From assembly GCA_030649205.1 (NCBI GenBank), contig JAUSGE010000042.1, forward strand, positions 1-33,349: a stretch of 33,349 nucleotides of DNA, given 5' to 3'. The position numbers and the translations under genes were made by a program. The stretch's first letter is position 1. The number at the start of each line of letters is the position of its first letter. Shown here in pieces: positions 29,411 to 33,349 of the stretch. This DNA comes from a bacterium. Lineage in GTDB: Bacteria > Patescibacteriota > Patescibacteriia > Patescibacteriales > GWC2-42-12. The notes under the pieces are model-generated. The model saw only the letters and a program-made list of their open reading frames with translations, was not told the DNA's origin and made no database searches.

Positions 29411-31672
29411 ATGAACTACAAAATCGCCCAATTTGTCTTAACGCCGGGCAAAAATATTCAAGCAACATTGGAAGTTTATCTGGCCCAGCCGGACGCGGAC
29501 AAAGAAGCTCTGGCTGGAAAGCTATTTGCTTTAATAGAAATTGAATCAATAAAAGCGGAAAATCTAAAGATCATCAATTTTTTAGTCAACACGCTGAACC
29601 ACAATTACTACCAAAACGAAAAGATGATTTTACGGGAGCGCTTAAGCTCCATAAAGATAGAGCATATCTTTGAATCCGCCTTGGCTAAAACCAATAAAAA
29701 ATTGGCGGAATTTTCGCAAAGCGAAAAAATCAAGCTTAGCCCCAATGCCTTGAATATCACCATTGGCGTAATCTATAATGATAGCCTGCATTTCGCTAAT
29801 TTGGGAAAAAATAAAGCCCTGCTGGTTTATAAAAGCAAGAATGATGACAGCGCTAAATATAAGCTGGCCGACATTACGGAGCAGACCGGATCCGGCGAAG
29901 CGAAAAAACCGTCCGGCCTGGCAAAATTATTTTCCAATGTCGTCAGCGGTTCATTGCCCCGCGGCGGTTATTTCGTTTTCGCCAACGAAACTTTCTCCGA
30001 ATATCTCTCCAGCCGGCAAATTATTGAAATTATCACCGCCTTGCCGCCAGCCGGCGCGGCCGAGCAAATTAAAAATACTCTCAGTAAAATCAACGCCTAC
30101 GTTCCTTTCCTGGGCATCATTATAAAAAACACGTCCGGCCTGGAAATGCAGGAAATAAAGGCCAAACAGCCGCCGGCTTCAACTTCAGCCTCAATCAGCA
30201 ATTTAATCAGCACTGAAGAAAAGACAGAAAAACTGCTAGCGCCCTCCGGCCTGATAAATCTTGAAAAATGGGCCTCAATTTTCAGCAAACCCGCGAAATC
30301 ATCGTCCCCGGTGTTCTCCTTAAAAGATAAAATTTTTACCAAGAGAAAAACCGGCTGGCTGGCGTTAAAAAAAATATTCAGTCCGTTAAAAAAATCTGCT
30401 TGGTTATTAATCAGCTTGCTGGTAATAATCTTTAAAACCATAACCGACAGGAAAGCGCTGGCTGATTTTTTCAGCGGCGCCGGACAGAAAATAAAAAATT
30501 CATTTACGGCCGCCGGAACAGCCGGCCTGAATTTATTTCTCTGGTATAAAAGGCTGGGTAAAATCAATAAAATTTTATTTTCCTGCCTCTGCCTAAGCTT
30601 AATATTTTTTTCCGGCAGTTTGGCTTGGCAAAGCCTGAAAAATAAAACTTTGGAAAAACAGACTGCTGTCAGCAATCTTACGTCAACGATTGAGCAAAAA
30701 CAAAACCAGATTGACGCGAGCTTGCTTTATAGCAACGAGCCGGGGGCCGGGAAGCTGCTAGACGAAGTCAAAGGCCTTTTGGATCAGCTGCCGCAAAAAA
30801 ATCAGGCCCAAAAAGACCTGTTTCAGGCTTTAGCCGCGAAACATCAGGCGCAAGTAGAAAAAATAAGCCATGTTATACGCGCTAACCCGGTTGAATTATC
30901 CAATTTTATCAACCTTAATCCTCAAGCCAATCCGGTTAACTTGATTTTAGCCAAGGGAAAAATTTATGCCGCCGACACCGCGCAAAAAACAATTTACATC
31001 ATTGATCCGGCAAGCAAGTCGGTTACCTCAATGAGCTTAAGCGGGCAAAGCATCAGCCGGCTGGATTTCCCCAGCCTGGATAAAAATAATAACATATATT
31101 ATTTTAACGCCAATAATTTGATCGTTCTGGATATCGCGGCTGAAAAATTGTCTAATTTGGAAATACGCTATAATGGCGATCCGCGGAAAACGATTGGTTT
31201 AAAACAATATAATAACCGTTTTTACCTGGCTGACGCCGCGTCCGGACAAATTTATCGCTTTACCAAAAACGCCGGCCAGCTGGCCAATCCCGTTGCCTGG
31301 CTGAACGCCAAAGAAGATCTGGCCGGCGGCGCCAGCCTGGATATAGACGGCAATATTTATCTTTTGAAAAATAATGGCCAGCTCTCGCAATACGCCAAGG
31401 GCAAAAAGCTGGATTTTGCTTTGGCCGCCGTTGAGCCGGCCCTAAGCCGGCCGAACAAAATCATGGTTTCCGCCGAGCAAAATTATATTTATATTATGGA
31501 GCCGGCCGAAAATAGGCTGATCGTTTTTGACAAGGGCGGAAAATTTATCAGCCAGTATAAATGCGGCGGCTTAAATAATTTGCTGGATTTCCAAATTGAT
31601 GAAAAAAATAAAAAAATATATTTCTTAAATAATACTTCGGTCTACGCGATTGATCTGGCTGACGCAAAATAA
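29411..31672 (+). CDS. Membrane protein with degenerate PP2C-like domain and C-terminal beta-propeller
   Basis: 753 residues. The N-terminal 1-240 follow the PP2C phosphatase pattern (ITIGVIYNDSLHFANLGKNKALLVY; GGYFVFANETFSEYLSSRQIIEII), but the metal-binding Asp of the usual NxGDSR and SDG motifs is replaced (LGKNK, ANETF), so it is probably a pseudophosphatase or sensor. Two membrane segments follow (about 329-343 and 386-406), then a coiled coil (410-500) and a C-terminal domain (505-753) with repeated short blades (KIYAADTAQKTIYIIDP, NRFYLADAASGQIYRF, NYIYIMEPAENRLIVFDKGGK), likely an extracytoplasmic propeller. This suggests transfer of a signal across the membrane. A divergent regulator gene lies next to it. 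Confidence 0.75.
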   Translation: MNYKIAQFVLTPGKNIQATLEVYLAQPDADKEALAGKLFALIEIESIKAENLKIINFLVNTLNHNYYQNEKMILRERLSSIKIEHIFESALAKTNKKLAEFSQSEKIKLSPNALNITIGVIYNDSLHFANLGKNKALLVYKSKNDDSAKYKLADITEQTGSGEAKKPSGLAKLFSNVVSGSLPRGGYFVFANETFSEYLSSRQIIEIITALPPAGAAEQIKNTLSKINAYVPFLGIIIKNTSGLEMQEIKAKQPPASTSASISNLISTEEKTEKLLAPSGLINLEKWASIFSKPAKSSSPVFSLKDKIFTKRKTGWLALKKIFSPLKKSAWLLISLLVIIFKTITDRKALADFFSGAGQKIKNSFTAAGTAGLNLFLWYKRLGKINKILFSCLCLSLIFFSGSLAWQSLKNKTLEKQTAVSNLTSTIEQKQNQIDASLLYSNEPGAGKLLDEVKGLLDQLPQKNQAQKDLFQALAAKHQAQVEKISHVIRANPVELSNFINLNPQANPVNLILAKGKIYAADTAQKTIYIIDPASKSVTSMSLSGQSISRLDFPSLDKNNNIYYFNANNLIVLDIAAEKLSNLEIRYNGDPRKTIGLKQYNNRFYLADAASGQIYRFTKNAGQLANPVAWLNAKEDLAGGASLDIDGNIYLLKNNGQLSQYAKGKKLDFALAAVEPALSRPNKIMVSAEQNYIYIMEPAENRLIVFDKGGKFISQYKCGGLNNLLDFQIDEKNKKIYFLNNTSVYAIDLADAK

Positions 31673-31674
31673 AA

Positions 31675-31706
31675 GACACTCGGTGTCCGCGGGGACACCG
31701 AGTGTC
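31675..31706 (-). terminator. Family A palindrome acting as terminator for rplJ-rplL
   Basis: Arms GACACTCGGTGTCC and GGACACCGAGTGTC around GCGG. On the minus strand the hairpin is followed by TTTTATTTT, as in a terminator, 18 bp past the rplL stop. On the plus strand no T-run follows. Also the third full copy of family A (8736-8767, 15336-15365). Confidence 0.78.
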
Positions 31707-31723
31707 TTCAGATCAGCTGATGT

Positions 31724-32137
31724 TTACTTCAGCGTTACTTTGGCGCCGGCTTCTTCCAATTTTTTCTTCATAGCTTCGGCGTCTTCTTTTTTAACTCCCT
31801 CTTTGAGCATTTTCGGCGCCGCGTCAACCAAGTCTTTGGCGTCTTTTAATCCCATTTCAGTCAGCTCGCGGACCGCCTTAATTACCGCGATCTTGTTAGA
31901 ACCGGCTTCGGTAATTTCCACGTTAAAGCTGGTCTTTTCCTCAACCTCGGCCGCCGGACCCGCCGCCGGATCCGCCATCATCATGGCCGGAGCGGCCGCG
32001 GAAACGCCGAATTTCTTTTCCAAAATTTTAACCAATTCGGCTAAATCCAGGACCGACATTTTTTCAATAGACTCAACCAGTGATTTGAACTTTTCCGGAA
32101 CCATTATCGGCTCCTCATTTTTAATTTCTTCTGGCAT
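31724..32137 (-). CDS. rplL: 50S ribosomal protein bL12 (L7/L12)
   Basis: 137 residues, slightly longer than usual because of an N-terminal extension ([18 protein letters not shown]). The N-terminal dimer domain ([27 protein letters not shown]) is followed by an Ala/Pro/Met hinge ([17 protein letters not shown]) and the C-terminal factor-binding domain ([48 protein letters not shown]). It forms the stalk that recruits translation GTPases. It lies 22 bp after rplJ in the same operon. Confidence 0.96.
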   Translation of the reverse strand: MPEEIKNEEPIMVPEKFKSLVESIEKMSVLDLAELVKILEKKFGVSAAAPAMMMADPAAGPAAEVEEKTSFNVEITEAGSNKIAVIKAVRELTEMGLKDAKDLVDAAPKMLKEGVKKEDAEAMKKKLEEAGAKVTLK

Positions 32138-32159
32138 AATTTTATTTATAAATTATTTA

Positions 32160-32684
32160 TTATTTTTTCTCCTCAATCGCTTTTAATACCTGAACCAAGT
32201 TCCTGATATTGCCCGCCAGCGCGTTAACCAAGCCCGATACGGGCGCGTTGATTGAACCCACGATTTTGGCGTATAGCTCCTGCTTGGAAGGCAGTTTAGC
32301 CAGGCTGGCGACTTCAGCCGCGCTAAGGTATTTATTTTCCAAAATTCCGCCGACAAATTCAATTTTACCTTCCTTGTTTTTTTTAAATTGATCAACGATT
32401 TTAGCCGGCGATACTTCATCGCCGTAGCCGAAAACCGCCGCGATCTGGCCGACAAATTCTTTAACTTCCAGCCCGGCAATCGCCTTGTCCTTAAGCGCCA
32501 GGCTGAACAAGGTTTTTTTGGCCGCGAAATACTCATTATCTTCCTGCCGCAATTTTATCCTTAAATCTTCATTATCTTTTACGGTCAAGCCGCTGTAGCT
32601 GGTGAAGATAATTGATTTGGCCTTGCCGATTTTATCGGATAATTGCTTTAAAATTGTTCTTTTTTGTTCTTTGCTTTTTGGCAT
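32160..32684 (-). CDS. rplJ: 50S ribosomal protein uL10
   Basis: 174 residues, normal for the family. Opens MPKSKEQKRTILKQLSDKI with the rRNA-binding domain (SIIFTSYSGLTVKDNEDLRIKLR, EYFAAKKTLFSLALKD), then the C-terminal helix that binds bL12 dimers. It anchors the L12 stalk and is the usual repressor of its own operon. An L10 leader RNA structure precedes it, and rplL follows. Confidence 0.95.
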   Translation of the reverse strand: MPKSKEQKRTILKQLSDKIGKAKSIIFTSYSGLTVKDNEDLRIKLRQEDNEYFAAKKTLFSLALKDKAIAGLEVKEFVGQIAAVFGYGDEVSPAKIVDQFKKNKEGKIEFVGGILENKYLSAAEVASLAKLPSKQELYAKIVGSINAPVSGLVNALAGNIRNLVQVLKAIEEKK

Positions 32685-32702
32685 AAATTAAAAATTTAAT
32701 AT

Positions 32703-32728
32703 AAAAAAACCTGCATTAAATCGCAGAC
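32703..32728 (-). terminator. Attenuator-like hairpin overlapping the L10 leader
   Basis: Minus strand: CTGC (32723-32726) can pair with GCAG (32711-32714), then G and seven T residues (32703-32709). The upstream half is also the 3' strand of the closing stem of the L10 leader, so only one of the two structures can form. The four-base stem is weak; GCAGG may instead pair with CCTGC of the leader (32760-32764). Confidence 0.5.
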
Positions 32729-32799
32729 TTTAAAAATAGCTAATGTTAGCTTTGTCTCGGCAGGATTTGCTGGATTTTAGTCCAACCTGCTGTCTGCGA
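32721..32799 (-). promoter_or_regulatory. L10 ribosomal protein leader (Rfam L10_leader type)
   Basis: Minus strand, 36 bp before rplJ. The closing stem GTCTGCGA (32792-32799) pairs with TCGCAGAC (32721-32728). Inside are GCAGG/CCTGC (32786-32790, 32760-32764), a TGGA/TCCA hairpin and AGCTAA/TTAGCT (32738-32751). This arrangement and position match the L10-binding leader that lets excess L10 repress rplJ-rplL. Confidence 0.78.
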
Positions 32800-32815
32800 C
32801 TATTTAATTAATGTC

Positions 32816-32843
32816 ATTATACCACACTCTGGCCGGATTGCAA
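32816..32843 (-). promoter_or_regulatory. Promoter of the rplJ-rplL operon
   Basis: -35 TTGCAA (32838-32843), 16-nt spacer, -10 TATAAT (32816-32821) on the minus strand. The start near 32809 precedes the L10 leader directly. It overlaps the stop of the frameshifted upstream gene. Confidence 0.72.
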
Positions 32844-33160
32844 GGCCTTAACCTGATTTTCCAATTGCAACACTCTTTGTTTAAGTTTTTCCACATCAGT
32901 ATTGATCGCTAAAACATCTTCATTGGCGGCTTTGGCTATTCGGTCAACTTTCTCCTCTAATCTCTTTAATCTTGTCTGATTGAACTTATTTCCACCCTGA
33001 TTGAGCTAAGTTCTGCCCTGATCGGGCTTAATTTTTCTTCAAACTTTTCTTCCAGCTTCTGATCAATCATATTCCCGATTGCCGGCAATAAAACATCTTC
33101 AGTGAATTTACCCAAGTCTTCCAAGGTCAAAGGTTTTTGCAGATTATTTTCTTGCGCCAT
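32817..33160 (-). pseudogene. Coiled-coil protein gene split by a frameshift
   Basis: Frame 1 from ATG at 33160 reads MAQENNLQKPLTLEDLGKF... SSIRVEISSIRQD and stops at 32966. A second frame reads on as RLKRLEEKVDRIAKAANEDV... QLENQVKALQSGQSVV to the stop at 32817-32819. The heptad pattern continues across the switch, so one coiled-coil protein of about 114 residues was disrupted; total length 344 nt is not a multiple of three. The change lies within about 32966-33008, at a small direct repeat (CAATCAG twice). A sequencing or assembly error or true decay are both possible. Function unknown; likely small helical protein common in this group. Confidence 0.65.
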
Positions 33161-33166
33161 AATGTA

Positions 33167-33194
33167 ATTTTAACACGCCAAATCTGCTTGTCAA
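33167..33194 (-). promoter_or_regulatory. Promoter of the coiled-coil gene, predicted leaderless
   Basis: Minus strand: -35 TTGACA (33189-33194), 16-nt spacer, -10 TAAAAT (33167-33172), then six bases before the ATG at 33160. As with the dinB operon promoter, transcription would begin at or next to the start codon. Confidence 0.6.
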
Positions 33195-33254
33195 GGCTGA
33201 GTCTTCTCCTGTCATTTAAAAGATAAAAGTGAACAGTTTTGGCGATTTTAAAAG

Positions 33255-33349
33255 TTAAAACTGAACAATCGGCAGATCGGTAATTTTGACTTTCTGAAAC
33301 CCGACAAAGCGTCCATTATGCCAAAACCTGATTTCAACCAAGCCTGTTT
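33255..33349 (-). CDS. C-terminal fragment of a gene cut by the window edge, possibly a transposase
   Basis: 31 codons, open to the edge, ending with TAA at 33255-33257. The translation is beta-strand rich (LVEIRFWHNGRFVGFQKVKI, then TDLPIVQF). This resembles the C-terminal tail of DDE integrase-type transposases of the IS3/IS481 kind, but the fragment is too short to be sure. Confidence 0.4.
   Translation of the reverse strand, partial: TGLVEIRFWHNGRFVGFQKVKITDLPIVQF

Overview
The window looks like part of the chromosome of an uncultured candidate-phyla-radiation bacterium (Patescibacteria, Parcubacteria-like). Reasons: many conserved but unnamed proteins of the kind common in that group; a TraG/VirD4-type ATPase next to dnaX; B12-type radical SAM enzymes; a minimal LexA/DinB SOS set; several genes without a Shine-Dalgarno (SD) site; and AT-rich spacers between GC-richer genes. 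The standard bacterial code fits: TGA is used as a stop at 28731. The lineage call is inference; no 16S gene is present.

Layout. 1-2734 (minus): 5' end of an efflux adaptor, a small zincin-like protease and a GT-C-like membrane protein with TPRs. 2860-6601: SOS block with lexA, a B12 radical SAM gene, dinB and a small DUF6504-like gene ahead of dinB. lexA and the dinB operon share a nearly identical promoter with a direct-repeat operator between -35 and -10. 6617-13863 (minus): second B12 radical SAM, tRNA-Gln(CUG), dnaX, a conserved unknown, a conjugation-type ATPase and a small charged protein. 14093-18824: CorA-like transporter, tRNA-dihydrouridine synthase, a membrane diguanylate cyclase, cysS and a small coiled-coil protein. 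19247-22465: a 1072-residue secreted M23 protein. 22729-24683: an unknown soluble protein and a lipoprotein, each with an SD site and a strong terminator. 24702-28305: orphan nucleotidyltransferase, a 969-residue unknown protein and its coupled 109-residue partner. 28731-31672: a winged-helix regulator divergent from a 753-residue membrane protein (degenerate PP2C-like domain plus C-terminal propeller). 31724-32843: rplJ-rplL with an L10 leader and promoter. 32817-33349: a frameshifted coiled-coil gene and a fragment of a further gene at the edge.

The most striking property is the density of small palindromic elements of at least six families, several inserted in frame inside essential genes: cysS carries three, and dnaX, dusB and the 969-residue gene carry others. 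One 30-32 bp family has two nested levels of symmetry and appears to covary between copies. A second novelty candidate is a pair of long nested hairpins (19043-19228 and 28376-28536) whose arms are unrelated but which share the same asymmetric internal-loop sequence. These, and the SOS promoter design, are the main leads.
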